Shown: positions 42,316 to 50,409 of the stretch, in pieces
Numbering within the stretch: the stretch's first letter is position 1
Layout: every line of letters starts with the position of its first letter
Origin: Arthrobacter sp. Leaf337
GTDB taxonomy: Bacteria > Actinomycetota > Actinomycetes > Actinomycetales > Micrococcaceae
Length of the DNA stretch: 64,000 bases
Direction of reading: 5' to 3'
Assembly (NCBI RefSeq): GCF_001423745.1
Contig: NZ_LMPC01000012.1
Span: 189,981-253,980, forward strand
Program-made: the position numbers and the translations under genes
Notes under the pieces: generated by a model
Databases searched by the model: none
Seen by the model: the letters and a program-made list of their open reading frames with translations, nothing else
What the model was told of the DNA's origin: nothing

Positions 42316-44448
42316 ATGACCCCAGAGATTTCTTCCGCCCTGCCCACCCTTGCCCGGATTCCGTCCGAGGCAACCCCACAAACCACTTCGGACGCGACGG
42401 CGAACGAAGCAGGGCTGCGTGACGCGCCCGGCTCCTCTCGCGGCTCTTCGGGATGGTCCCTGACCGAGCCCACGGACGGCGCAGTGCACGGCGTCCCCAT
42501 TGACGGACCGGCGCGTCACGGCAGTACCACCAACGTTGCATTCTGGGAAGAACAGGCCCTCCGCCTCGACTGGGCGGAGCCCTGGCACACCGCCCACCGG
42601 CGAGTTCCGGCAGACCTGGACGCCGGCACCGGCCCGGACATCACCTGGTTTGAAGGCGGCAAGCTCAACGTCGCCTACAACTGCGTGGACCGCCACGTCG
42701 CCGCCGGCCGCGGCGACAAAGTGGCCCTGCACTTCGAGGGCGAGCCCGGCGACCGCAGGGCCATCACCTACGCCGAACTGCAGCGCGAAGTGTCCAAGGC
42801 CGCCAACGCGCTCCTGGCCCTGGGCATCACCAAGGGCGACCGCGTGGTCATCTACCTTCCGGTCATCCCCGAAACCGTCATCATCACCCTCGCCGTGGCG
42901 CGCATCGGCGCCATCCATTCCCTGGTGTTCGGGGGTTTCTCCGCCGAGGCGCTGAAATTCCGCGTCGAGGACACCCGGGCCAAGCTCCTGGTCACCACGG
43001 ACGGCCAGTTCCGCCGCGGTGTGGCCGTACCGGTCAAGGACAACGCGGACGCCGCGGTTGCCGGGGACAACGCCGTCGAGCACGTCCTGGTGGTCAACCG
43101 GACCACCCCTGCTGACCAGCTGGCAACCGTCCCTATGACCGCGGGCCGCGACGTGTGGTGGCACGACGCCGTCGGGCGGGCATCCGACGTGCACGAACCC
43201 GAAGCGTTCGACGCCGAGACCCCCCTCTTCATCATGTACACCTCCGGGACCACCGGTAAGCCCAAGGGCCTGGTGCACACCTCCGGCGGCTACCTGACGC
43301 AGGCGTCCTGGAGCTTCGAGCACCTGTTCAGCAACCCGGACCCGGCGCTCCGGGACCAGGATGTGCACTGGTGCACCGCCGACCTCGCCTGGGTCACGGC
43401 CCACACCTACGAGATCTACGGCCCGCTCTCCAACGGGGTCACCCAGGTGATCTTCGAAGGCACCCCCAACACTCCGCACCCCGGCCGGCACTTCGAGATC
43501 ATCGAGCGCTACGGCGTGACCCAGTACTACACGGCACCCACCCTGGTCCGCTCGCTCATGGGCTGGTTCCCGGACGGCGTCCCGGACAGCTACGATCTCT
43601 CCTCCATCCGGATGCTCGGCACCGTGGGCGAAGCCGTGAACCCCGAGGCCTGGCGCTGGCTGCGCCGGAACGTCGGCGCCGGCACCGCCCCCATGGTGGA
43701 CACCTGGTGGCAGTCCGAGACCGGCGCCACCATCCTCTCCCCAGCCCCGACGGACACCGAGTTCAAGCCCGGCTGCGCTGCCCGCCCGCTGCCGGGCGTC
43801 AGCACCCGGATCGTGGACGACGCCGGCAATACCGTGCCGCCGGGCGTCCAGGGCTTCATTGTGGTGGACTCCCCCGGCCCGGCCATTGCCCGCACCGTTT
43901 GGGGCAACCCGCAGCGCTACTTCGATTCGTACTGGCGCAAGTACGCCGGGCAGGGCTGGTTCCTCGCCGGGGACGGCGCCAAATACGACGACGACGGCGA
44001 CATCTGGATCCTGGGGCGGGTGGACGACACCCTCAACGTCTCCGGCCACCTGCTGTCCACGATCGAAATCGAGTCCGCCCTCGTCTCCCACCCGGCCGTG
44101 GTGGAAGCGGGCGTCTGTCCGGTGGCGGATCCAAAGACGGGGCACGCGGTGGTGGCCTTTGTTGTCTTGAAGGGCGGGGTTTCCGGGGAAGTAGCTGCCG
44201 AGCTCCGCAACCACGTCGCCCAGGCGATCGGGCCGATCGCCAAGCCGCGCGACGTCGTCGTGGTTCCCGATGTGCCCAAGACCCGCAGCGGCAAGATCAT
44301 GCGCCGGCTGCTCACCCAGCTTTTCGAGGGAACCACCCTCGGCGACACCACGTCCCTCCAGAACGAGCCGGCAATCGCCGGCATCCAGGATGCCCTGGCC
44401 GGCTACGCCGCCACCGTCCCGGCATCTCCCCTCAACGGACAGAAGTAA
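42316..44448 (+). CDS. acsA: Acetyl-CoA synthetase (acetate-CoA ligase)
   Basis: 710 residues from the ATG at 42316, GGAG 8 bases before. Full Acs: N-terminal ACAS_N with NVAFWEEQALRLDWAEPW, P-loop-like YTSGTTGKPKG, DTWWQSETGA and the catalytic lysine in [11 protein letters not shown]. It has about 60 unusual residues at the N-terminus rich in Thr, Ser and Pro. It makes acetyl-CoA from acetate. Being first in a SAM-riboswitch operon with SfnG and MetY, it could supply acetyl-CoA for O-acetylhomoserine, the MetY substrate; this link is inference. Confidence 0.92.
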   Translation: MTPEISSALPTLARIPSEATPQTTSDATANEAGLRDAPGSSRGSSGWSLTEPTDGAVHGVPIDGPARHGSTTNVAFWEEQALRLDWAEPWHTAHRRVPADLDAGTGPDITWFEGGKLNVAYNCVDRHVAAGRGDKVALHFEGEPGDRRAITYAELQREVSKAANALLALGITKGDRVVIYLPVIPETVIITLAVARIGAIHSLVFGGFSAEALKFRVEDTRAKLLVTTDGQFRRGVAVPVKDNADAAVAGDNAVEHVLVVNRTTPADQLATVPMTAGRDVWWHDAVGRASDVHEPEAFDAETPLFIMYTSGTTGKPKGLVHTSGGYLTQASWSFEHLFSNPDPALRDQDVHWCTADLAWVTAHTYEIYGPLSNGVTQVIFEGTPNTPHPGRHFEIIERYGVTQYYTAPTLVRSLMGWFPDGVPDSYDLSSIRMLGTVGEAVNPEAWRWLRRNVGAGTAPMVDTWWQSETGATILSPAPTDTEFKPGCAARPLPGVSTRIVDDAGNTVPPGVQGFIVVDSPGPAIARTVWGNPQRYFDSYWRKYAGQGWFLAGDGAKYDDDGDIWILGRVDDTLNVSGHLLSTIEIESALVSHPAVVEAGVCPVADPKTGHAVVAFVVLKGGVSGEVAAELRNHVAQAIGPIAKPRDVVVVPDVPKTRSGKIMRRLLTQLFEGTTLGDTTSLQNEPAIAGIQDALAGYAATVPASPLNGQK

Positions 44449-44458
44449 AGGAACCATC

Positions 44459-45667
44459 ATGAACGACATCAGCAACGTTGCCCGTCTTTCCGAACCGCTC
44501 AAGTTCGCCTACTGGGTGCCGAACGTATCCGGCGGCCTGGTTGTCTCCACGATCGAGCAGCGCACCAGCTGGGACTTCGGCTACAACAAGAAGCTTGCAC
44601 GGATCGCCGAGAACTCCGGCTTCGAATACGCACTGACGCAGACCCGCTACGCCGCCTCCTACGGCGCGGACAAGCAGCACGAGGCCACGTCCTTCAGCCT
44701 GGCGCTGCTGGCGGCCACGGAGCGGCTCAAGGTCATCTCGGCCGTCCACCCCGGCATGTGGCACCCCGGTGTGCTTGCCAAGTACATCATCACCGCGGAC
44801 CACATCTCCAACGGCCGCGCCGCCGTCAACATCGTCTCCGGCTGGCTTAAGAACGAGTTCACCAACTTCGGCCTCGAATGGCTCGAGCACGACGAACGCT
44901 ATGTCCGCACCGAGGAATTCATCAAGGTGCTCCGCGGCCTCTGGACCGAGCAGGAATACAGCCAGTCCGGCAAGTACTACAACATCACCGACTTCACCCT
45001 GAACCCGGCGCCGGTGGACGTTCCGGGCCGTGCGCACCCGGAGATCTTCTTCGGCGGCAACTCCACCGCGGCCCAGGCAACCGCCGGCCGTGTGGCGGAC
45101 TGGTACTTCTCCAACGGCAAGGACCTGGAGGGCTTCAAGGAGAACATCGCCGGTGTTGTTGCAGCGTCCGGGGAGACCCGGCGCGGCACGTCCGGCCAGC
45201 TGGCCGCACCCCGCTTTGGCCTCAACGGCTTCGTCATCGCCCGCGATTCCGAAAAGGAAGCCCGCGACACCCTCCGCGAAATCGTGGAAAAGGCGCACAA
45301 GCCTGCAGTCCAAGGCTTCCGCGACGCGGTCCAGGAAGCCGGCGCGTCCACCAAGGACGGCAAGGGCATGTGGGCCGACTCGAGCTTCGAGGACCTGGTC
45401 CAGTACAACGACGGCTTCAAGACCCAGCTGATCGGCACCCCCGAGCAGATCGCGGAACGGATCGTGGAGTACAAGAAGATCGGCGTGAACCTGTTCCTCA
45501 CCGGCTACCTGCACTTCCAGGAGGAAGTGGCCGCATTCGGCCAGGACATCCTGCCGATCGTCCGCGAACTCGAGGCGGACCTCGCCCGCAGGAACGGCAC
45601 GGAACTGGACCTTTCCCAGACCCCGGTGGCAAACGCCGGCACTACCAGCAAGCTGGTGGACGCGTAA
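44459..45667 (+). CDS. sfnG: FMNH2-dependent dimethylsulfone monooxygenase
   Basis: 402 residues from the ATG at 44459 (AAAGGAACC upstream). It is a luciferase-like flavin monooxygenase; SEPLKFAYWVPNVSGGLVVSTIEQRTSWD, GFEYALTQTRY, WLEHDERYVRTEEFI and PEIFFGGNSTAA closely match SfnG of Pseudomonas. SfnG oxidises dimethyl sulfone to methanesulfinate, which is then turned to sulfite by methanesulfonate enzymes. It needs reduced FMN from a reductase not seen here. Its position between acsA and metY under a SAM riboswitch fits sulfur scavenging. The stop shares one base with the metY start. Confidence 0.9.
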   Translation: MNDISNVARLSEPLKFAYWVPNVSGGLVVSTIEQRTSWDFGYNKKLARIAENSGFEYALTQTRYAASYGADKQHEATSFSLALLAATERLKVISAVHPGMWHPGVLAKYIITADHISNGRAAVNIVSGWLKNEFTNFGLEWLEHDERYVRTEEFIKVLRGLWTEQEYSQSGKYYNITDFTLNPAPVDVPGRAHPEIFFGGNSTAAQATAGRVADWYFSNGKDLEGFKENIAGVVAASGETRRGTSGQLAAPRFGLNGFVIARDSEKEARDTLREIVEKAHKPAVQGFRDAVQEAGASTKDGKGMWADSSFEDLVQYNDGFKTQLIGTPEQIAERIVEYKKIGVNLFLTGYLHFQEEVAAFGQDILPIVRELEADLARRNGTELDLSQTPVANAGTTSKLVDA

Positions 45668-47007
45668 TGGCCGACCGCAAGTTCGGCTTCCGCACCCGCG
45701 CCCTGCACGCCGGCGGCACGCCCGACGCCGAGCACGGCGCCCGGGCGGTCCCGATCTACCAGACCACGTCCTTCGTGTTCAAGGACACCCAGGACGCTGC
45801 CAACCTCTTCGCGCTGCAGAAGTACGGCAACATCTACTCGCGCATCGGCAACCCCACGGTGGCGGCGTTCGAAGAGCGCATAGCCTCGTTGGAGGGCGGC
45901 ATCGGCGCTGTTGCGACGTCGTCGGGCATGGCTGCGGAATTCATCACTTTCGCCGCACTGACCCAGGCCGGCGACCACATCGTGGCGGCCTCCCAGCTGT
46001 ACGGCGGAACGGTCACCCAGCTCGATGTCACGCTGCGCCGCTTCGGGGTGGACACCACATTCGTCCCCGGCACCGATCCGGCGGACTACGCCGCCGCGGT
46101 CCGGGACAACACCAAGGCGATCTTCGTGGAGGTGGTGGCCAACCCGTCGTCGGAAGTCCAAGACCTTGACGGGCTGGCAAAGGTAGCGCACGACGCCGGC
46201 ATCCCCCTCGTGGTGGACGCCACCTTGAGCACGCCGTACCTCGTGCGGCCGATCGAACACGGGGCGGACATCGTGATCCACTCCGCCACCAAATTCCTGG
46301 GCGGACACGGCACCACGCTGGGCGGCGTAATCGTCGAAAGCGGCCGCTTCAACTGGGGCAACGGCAAGTTCCCCACCATGACCGAGCCCGTGGCGTCCTA
46401 CGGCAACGTCTCCTGGTGGGGCAACTTCGGCGAGTACGGCTTCCTGACCAAGCTCCGCTGCGAGCAGCTGCGCGACATCGGTCCCGCGCTGTCACCGCAG
46501 TCCGCCTTCCAGCTGCTGCAGGGCGTGGAGACGCTTCCCCAGCGTCTGGACGAGCACCTGAAGAATGCCCAGGCCGTGGCCGAATGGCTCGAAGCGGACG
46601 AGCGGGTGGCATACGTGAACTTCTCCGGGCTGCCCTCGCACCCGCACTTTGAGCGGGCACAGAAGTACCTGCCCCTGGGTCCCGGCTCGGTGTTCTCCTT
46701 CGGCGTGAAGGGCGGACGGGCAGCGGGCCAGAAGTTCATCGAGTCCCTGCAACTGGCATCGCACCTGGCCAACGTGGGCGACTCGCGGACTCTCGTGATC
46801 CATCCCGGCTCCACCACCCACCAGCAGCTGAGCCCCGCCCAGCTCGAGTCCGCCGGCGTCCCCGAAGACCTCGTCCGCATCTCCGTGGGCCTCGAAGACA
46901 TCGAGGACATCCTCTGGGACCTGGACCAGGCGCTGGATGCGGCGTCGGCCCTTGGTGCCGCCGAAACCGTCGCCGCCGATACCTGCACGATCGGAGCAAT
47001 CGCATGA
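45667..47007 (+). CDS. metY: O-acetylhomoserine aminocarboxypropyltransferase (sulfhydrylase)
   Basis: 446 residues from the ATG at 45667 (TAATG overlap). Cys/Met metabolism PLP enzyme: FRTRALHAGGTPD, TTSFVFKDTQDAANLFAL, YSRIGNPTVAAFEERIASLEGG, and the PLP lysine in SATKFLGGHGTT. Length and the ALQKYGN insertion match MetY rather than MetB. It joins sulfide to O-acetylhomoserine to give homocysteine. The SAM riboswitch leader puts it in methionine biosynthesis control. No metX follows. Confidence 0.95.
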   Translation: MADRKFGFRTRALHAGGTPDAEHGARAVPIYQTTSFVFKDTQDAANLFALQKYGNIYSRIGNPTVAAFEERIASLEGGIGAVATSSGMAAEFITFAALTQAGDHIVAASQLYGGTVTQLDVTLRRFGVDTTFVPGTDPADYAAAVRDNTKAIFVEVVANPSSEVQDLDGLAKVAHDAGIPLVVDATLSTPYLVRPIEHGADIVIHSATKFLGGHGTTLGGVIVESGRFNWGNGKFPTMTEPVASYGNVSWWGNFGEYGFLTKLRCEQLRDIGPALSPQSAFQLLQGVETLPQRLDEHLKNAQAVAEWLEADERVAYVNFSGLPSHPHFERAQKYLPLGPGSVFSFGVKGGRAAGQKFIESLQLASHLANVGDSRTLVIHPGSTTHQQLSPAQLESAGVPEDLVRISVGLEDIEDILWDLDQALDAASALGAAETVAADTCTIGAIA

Positions 47008-47501
47008 GCGCAGCAGAAACCAGGACCTGGGAAGGCCCTACTGCCCCGGAACGGCTGAACCTGCTCCGGCAGGCAAAGTCCATTGCCATTGTGGGCGCCT
47101 CGGACAAGCCGTCGCGGGCCAGCTACTTCGTGGCCACGTACCTGCAGTCCTCCACACGGTACAAGGTGTACTTCGTGAACCCCGTTGTTAAGGAGATCCT
47201 TGGCCAGCCTACCTACGCCTCCCTGGCCGACCTTCCCGAGAGCCCGGACATCGTGGATGTGTTCCGCAAGCACGACGACCTCCCGGGCGTCCTGGACGAG
47301 GCCGTCGCCGCGGGCGCCAAAACACTCTGGCTGCAGCTGGGCTCGTGGCACGAGGACGTGGCCAAGGAAGCCGAAGCCGCCGGGCTCGACGTCGTGATGG
47401 ACCGGTGCGTCAAGATCGAGCACGCACGCTTCCACGGCGGACTCCACCTGGCCGGTTTCGACACGGGTGTTATTTCCTCTAAGCGGCAGGTACTGGCCTA
47501 A
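47004..47501 (+). CDS. YccU-type CoA-binding domain protein, second copy
   Basis: 165 residues, 4-base overlap with metY. Rossmann motif SIAIVGASDKPSRASYFVATYLQ, DIVDVFRKHDDLPGVLDEAVAAGAKTLWLQLG, and VVMDRCVKIEHARFHGG. It is similar to the minus-strand protein at 41586-42011. In related genomes this gene often follows metY, suggesting a role with sulfur metabolism or CoA ligands; no catalytic residues can be seen. Confidence 0.9.
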   Translation: MSAAETRTWEGPTAPERLNLLRQAKSIAIVGASDKPSRASYFVATYLQSSTRYKVYFVNPVVKEILGQPTYASLADLPESPDIVDVFRKHDDLPGVLDEAVAAGAKTLWLQLGSWHEDVAKEAEAAGLDVVMDRCVKIEHARFHGGLHLAGFDTGVISSKRQVLA

Positions 47502-47524
47502 AGCCTGTAGAGCCCCTGGCGGTT

Positions 47525-48364
47525 TTACCGCAGCTTGCCGAGCCAGCGGCTGATTGGATCCAGGGAAGAGTCCAGTGCGGAGTCGAGCAGGCCCGTGCCG
47601 GACTTTTCGTTCTTCCGGCCGGACTCGCCGCGGACCTCACTGCCTTCCTCCGGAGCCGGAGCGGCTTGTTCGGAAAGCACGCCGGCCTCTTGCGCGGAGC
47701 CCTGACCGGACTGCCCCTCCGCTGAAGCGTCGCCCGTGCCTGCGCCGGCAGTTTCGGGGCCCGGCTGCCCTGCTTTGCCATGGCCGGAAGCCACGCCCGG
47801 AGCCCATTCCGGACGTTTGGCCGGCGGAAGCACGCGGGTATCCGGCGGTGTTGCCGCCGGCTGGCCATTGGCATGCTTCTGGGCCGCCGGGGGTGTCAGC
47901 GGTTCGGCTGCCCCGTGCGCGGTTGAAGGACTGTCCTGGTCAAGCCGCAGGAAGAGCGGTGAAACCCACCCCGCCGGCCCGTCCTGGTCCGTTGCGGCCG
48001 GGGCGAGGGGAAGCGTCCAGTCCGGGGCCCAGTCCGTGGTCAGCTGCTGCACGGACCAGAGGCCGGAGCCGTCTTCGGACACCTGGCCGGTGGCGGCAAC
48101 ACCCGTAACGCCGAGACCCATGCCGGCAAGGACTGCAAGGCCCACCACCGTTGGGCGGTATTGGCGCAGCCAACGCTTCCGGGTCAGTTCATCCCGTGGA
48201 CCGGCCAGCATGGCCGCAAGCTCGGCCCCGGGAGCGGGAACCGGCATCTGCGCCAGCGAAGCGATGGACAGGAGGGCGGCCCTGAGTTCGGGCACGTCCG
48301 TGTGGCCGGCGTCGAGGAGAATCCGGTCAACGGTCCCACCAGAAAAGTCATCCCTGGTTGTCAT
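47525..48364 (-). CDS. Probable membrane anti-sigma factor (Pro/Gly-rich extracytoplasmic domain)
   Basis: 279 residues. The N-terminal 70 residues are cytoplasmic (TVDRILLDAGHTDVPELRAALLSIA). One transmembrane segment lies near residues 72-91 (VVGLAVLAGMGLGVTGVAAT). The outside part is low in complexity, rich in Pro, Gly, Ala and Glu. It overlaps the sigma factor by 4 bases. The position behind an ECF-like sigma gene is the main evidence for an anti-sigma role; no ZAS motif (HxxxCxxC) is present. Confidence 0.6.
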   Translation of the reverse strand: MTTRDDFSGGTVDRILLDAGHTDVPELRAALLSIASLAQMPVPAPGAELAAMLAGPRDELTRKRWLRQYRPTVVGLAVLAGMGLGVTGVAATGQVSEDGSGLWSVQQLTTDWAPDWTLPLAPAATDQDGPAGWVSPLFLRLDQDSPSTAHGAAEPLTPPAAQKHANGQPAATPPDTRVLPPAKRPEWAPGVASGHGKAGQPGPETAGAGTGDASAEGQSGQGSAQEAGVLSEQAAPAPEEGSEVRGESGRKNEKSGTGLLDSALDSSLDPISRWLGKLR

Positions 48365-48915
48365 GGCGCTACGTAGTCCTTTACGGCCGAGTGTTCACGG
48401 AGTCTGTCCAAAGCACGTCGCTGAAGCTGTTTGACGGCTCCGGCACTTTTCCCCATGATTTCGGCCACCTGCTCCACAGTAAGATCAGCGATGATCCGCA
48501 GGGTCAGCACCTCTTTTTGGTCCTCACCCAGGACCTCAAGCAGTTCAAGCACTTCCCCCGGCGCAACCAGCAGCATCGCCGCGGCTTCAGCCGAGGAGGA
48601 TTCCCGCCGGTCAAACTCAGGTTCGAACGGTTGTTTCGGCGGTGTCCGGCTTTGCCTTCGGTGATCGTCAACCATCCGGGCATGGGCCACCGAGAACAGG
48701 AAAGTCCGAAGGCCGCTGGCTCCGCCGCTGATGGTATCTATCCGGGGCAGGACGGCCAGGAACACATCCTGCATGGTGGCCTCCGGGTCCTCGACGCCAC
48801 GGGCGGTCAGGTATCCCAGTACCTGGGACGCATAGCTCCGGTAGACCAGATTGAACAACTCGCCATCTCGGCCCTTGAGGGCCCGCAAGGCATCGTCGGT
48901 CAGCGCTTCGGTCAC
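48361..48915 (-). CDS. ECF-like RNA polymerase sigma factor
   Basis: 184 residues. Region 2: GELFNLVYRSYASQVLGYLTARGVEDPEATMQDVFLAVLPRID followed by LRTFLFSVAHARMVDDHRR. Region 4: EVLTLRIIADLTVEQVAEIMGKSAGAVKQLQRRALDRLRE with a clear helix-turn-helix. No further domain. It is followed by a probable membrane partner overlapping by 4 bases. An inverted repeat CTTTACCCCGGGTAAAG sits 84 bases upstream of the start and may regulate it. Confidence 0.9.
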   Translation of the reverse strand: MTEALTDDALRALKGRDGELFNLVYRSYASQVLGYLTARGVEDPEATMQDVFLAVLPRIDTISGGASGLRTFLFSVAHARMVDDHRRQSRTPPKQPFEPEFDRRESSSAEAAAMLLVAPGEVLELLEVLGEDQKEVLTLRIIADLTVEQVAEIMGKSAGAVKQLQRRALDRLREHSAVKDYVAP

Positions 48916-48998
48916 GGACGTGGGCTTTCGTTCAAGGGAGATGGCTACATCATTGTATGGCCATCATGTGGCGGCTGTGGGTTGAACCCGCTCAACAA

Positions 48999-49015
48999 CT
49001 TTACCCCGGGTAAAG
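48999..49015. promoter_or_regulatory. Perfect inverted repeat upstream of the sigma factor gene
   Basis: CTTTACCC-C-GGGTAAAG is an exact 8-1-8 palindrome, 84-100 bases before the sigma factor start on the minus strand. The size and symmetry fit a dimeric repressor or activator site. The cognate protein is unknown. Confidence 0.5.
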
Positions 49016-49086
49016 AAGGGGAAAGCCCACAGAGGCCGCGCACTCCTGGGCAGGCGTCCCGCTGAACCGGCCCCGGACAAAAAAGT

Positions 49087-49126
49087 GCCGGGCCGGAAAC
49101 ATGATGGGGGACAGTTCCGGCCCGGC
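49087..49126. terminator. Hairpin A with a shared loop (terminator-like)
   Basis: Stem GCCGGGCCGGAA (49087-49098) with TTCCGGCCCGGC (49115-49126), perfect 12 bp. Loop of 16 bases is ACATGATGGGGGACAG. A T run follows on plus (TCTCTTTTT) and A run precedes it (AAAAAAGT), so it can terminate on both strands. See finding on the conserved loop. Confidence 0.65.
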
Positions 49127-49141
49127 TCTCTTTTTGCAGTC

Positions 49142-49189
49142 AAGCGCCAGGTTCGAACCTGATGGGGGACAACTTCGAACCCGGCGCTT
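49142..49189. repeat. Hairpin B, same loop as hairpin A with a different stem
   Basis: Stem AAGCGCCAGGTTCGAA (49142-49157) with TTCGAACCCGGCGCTT (49174-49189), 15 of 16 pairs. Loop of 16 bases is CCTGATGGGGGACAAC, sharing TGATGGGGGACA with hairpin A 16 bases away. The stems have no related sequence. Confidence 0.7.
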
Positions 49190-49268
49190 TCATAGTGGTA
49201 ATCGTCACGGCACGGTCCAGGGTTACGCGGAATCCAAAAAACTTCAAAAAAGTTTTGAGCACCGTTCC

Positions 49269-49306
49269 GGGACCGGATCCGGCGCTGGCTCAGGGACCGG
49301 ATCCGG
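49269..49306. repeat. Direct repeat GGGACCGGATCCGG, two copies
   Basis: Identical 14-base units at 49269-49282 and 49293-49306, spaced by 24 bases start to start. Each holds the palindrome CCGGATCCGG. It lies just 3' of the HPt-like gene, 55 bases past the stop on the minus strand. Nothing further can be said. Confidence 0.6.
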
Positions 49307-49360
49307 GCATGGATCAGAGGGGGAACGGGCAACAATTTCCGGGAATTTCCGGGTTCGCTG

Positions 49361-49822
49361 TCAGCGGCCCGTCAGCAGCCGGGACAGGGCTGATGCCAGC
49401 TCGGCAGCATCCGGTCCGAGGCGCCGGCCGGTCTCGCGGGCCCGGTCCATCCGGCCGATGCGGAGATCGCTGTCGACGAGCAGGGCAACCAGCTCCAGCC
49501 GGGCTGCTCCGGCCATCGCGGCAGACGAGGCAAGGCTCTGGGCGGCCGCACTCGCGGCCTCAAGGTCTCCGCTGGCCAAGGCACCCGCCACATTGTTCAC
49601 TCTGGAGGGCAACAGGACCAGGAAGAGGTTAAGGAATTCAAGGAGCCGGCTTTGGGAATGGATATCCCCGGCAAGCTCCTGCACGCGCGTGCGGTCCAGG
49701 ACCGGTGCCCTGTTGATGCGGGCGCGGTACCGCCGCGGCCCCAGTTCGACCGTTGCGGTCCGGTCCGATTGCCCGGGCTCCGGAGCGGTCTTGTTCTTTC
49801 CTGACTTCACGCTGAGACCCAT
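49361..49822 (-). CDS. HPt-like helical protein lacking the phospho-histidine
   Basis: 153 residues from the ATG at 49822; an earlier ATG at 49831 is too close to the GGGAGG site. A helical domain near residues 55-125 (LLEFLNLFLVLLPSRVNNVAGALASGDLEAASAAAQSLASSAAMAGAARLELVALLVDSDLRIG) follows the spacing of histidine phosphotransfer domains (L..AL...D...A...AHSLKGSS..GA..L..L), but the position of the His is Gln (AAQSLAS). It would therefore not be phosphorylated. The N-terminal 30 residues are charged. Alone on its strand. Confidence 0.65.
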   Translation of the reverse strand: MGLSVKSGKNKTAPEPGQSDRTATVELGPRRYRARINRAPVLDRTRVQELAGDIHSQSRLLEFLNLFLVLLPSRVNNVAGALASGDLEAASAAAQSLASSAAMAGAARLELVALLVDSDLRIGRMDRARETGRRLGPDAAELASALSRLLTGR

Positions 49823-50106
49823 GACGTCCATCCCCTCCCGTTAGCAGTCCGACGATTTGCCTGTGGAAGCCCCACTCCCAGCACAGCGCCGGTGAGTCCA
49901 AGATAGGGAGGGAGGACAGTGGCGGTCACGAGTGGCCCCTACCCGAAACACACCCGCTACCACCTGCATCATGCGCACCACTACGTATCAGCCTCGTGGC
50001 CGGCGGCACGAGTACGGCGGCTCGTCCGGACAGGGGCAGGTTCCGATCCTGTAACGCTCCCGTGCCGGGGGTTACGGGCGGCGGGCGCGGGTGTCAGGAT
50101 ACCGGC
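49823..50106. other. Non-coding stretch between divergent small genes
   Basis: About 280 bases that hold promoters for the HPt-like gene (minus) and the 63-residue gene (plus). A T-arm-like string (CAGGTTCCGATCCTG near 50036) is present but the rest does not fold as a tRNA. No gene seen. Confidence 0.45.
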
Positions 50107-50298
50107 ATGAGCGAGGAAGTGATGGCCGTCCCTGCCGCCGGTCCGGCAGCGACCCCCAAACATGTGACCGGTTTGATGAATCCACTGGGTTCCGCCGCGA
50201 CGCGGGCCATGCGCGAGCAGGCCCGACGCCGGCGGGATGCCGAAGCAAAACTGCAGCAGCACCTGCTTCAGATCCGCAACAAGCAGTCCGGCGCCTAG
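50107..50298 (+). CDS. Small hypothetical protein with basic helix
   Basis: 63 residues from the ATG at 50107 (AGGA 7 bases before). The first 25 residues are Ala/Pro-rich (VMAVPAAGPAATPKHVTGLM), then NPLGSAATRAMREQARRRRDAEAKLQQHLLQIRNKQ forms a strongly basic amphipathic helix. It may bind nucleic acid. Convergent with purA, with a strong hairpin between. Family unknown. Confidence 0.5.
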   Translation: MSEEVMAVPAAGPAATPKHVTGLMNPLGSAATRAMREQARRRRDAEAKLQQHLLQIRNKQSGA

Positions 50299-50349
50299 CC
50301 GGCACCGGCGTGCGCCGGCAACCGCGTGCGCCGGCACCCCGGTTAACGA

Positions 50350-50391
50350 CGACGGCGGCGGGCCACCTTTCCAGGTGACCCGCCGCCGTCG
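50350..50391 (-). terminator. Hairpin after purA
   Basis: CGACGGCGGCGGG (50350-50362) pairs with CCCGCCGCCGTCG (50379-50391); the inside holds ACCT/AGGT. It lies between the convergent ends of purA and the 63-residue gene. There is no T run, so it may be a Rho-independent stop of low efficiency or an mRNA-protecting hairpin. Confidence 0.65.
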
Positions 50392-50409
50392 AACATCTGT
50401 TCTGAATCG

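Noticed and set aside
41998-44502. 834-codon minus-strand open frame
   Set aside because: Antisense to the riboswitch and acetyl-CoA synthetase; Gly/Val/Asp-rich composition typical of GC-driven shadow frames.
50020-50070. T-arm-like sequence CAGGTTCCGATCCTG
   Set aside because: No matching acceptor stem, D arm or anticodon arm could be placed, so no tRNA.
49919-50110. 63-codon frame rich in His and Arg (HTRYHLHHAHHYVS)
   Set aside because: Overlaps the start of the better-supported small gene at 50107 and has no ribosome site; likely spurious.
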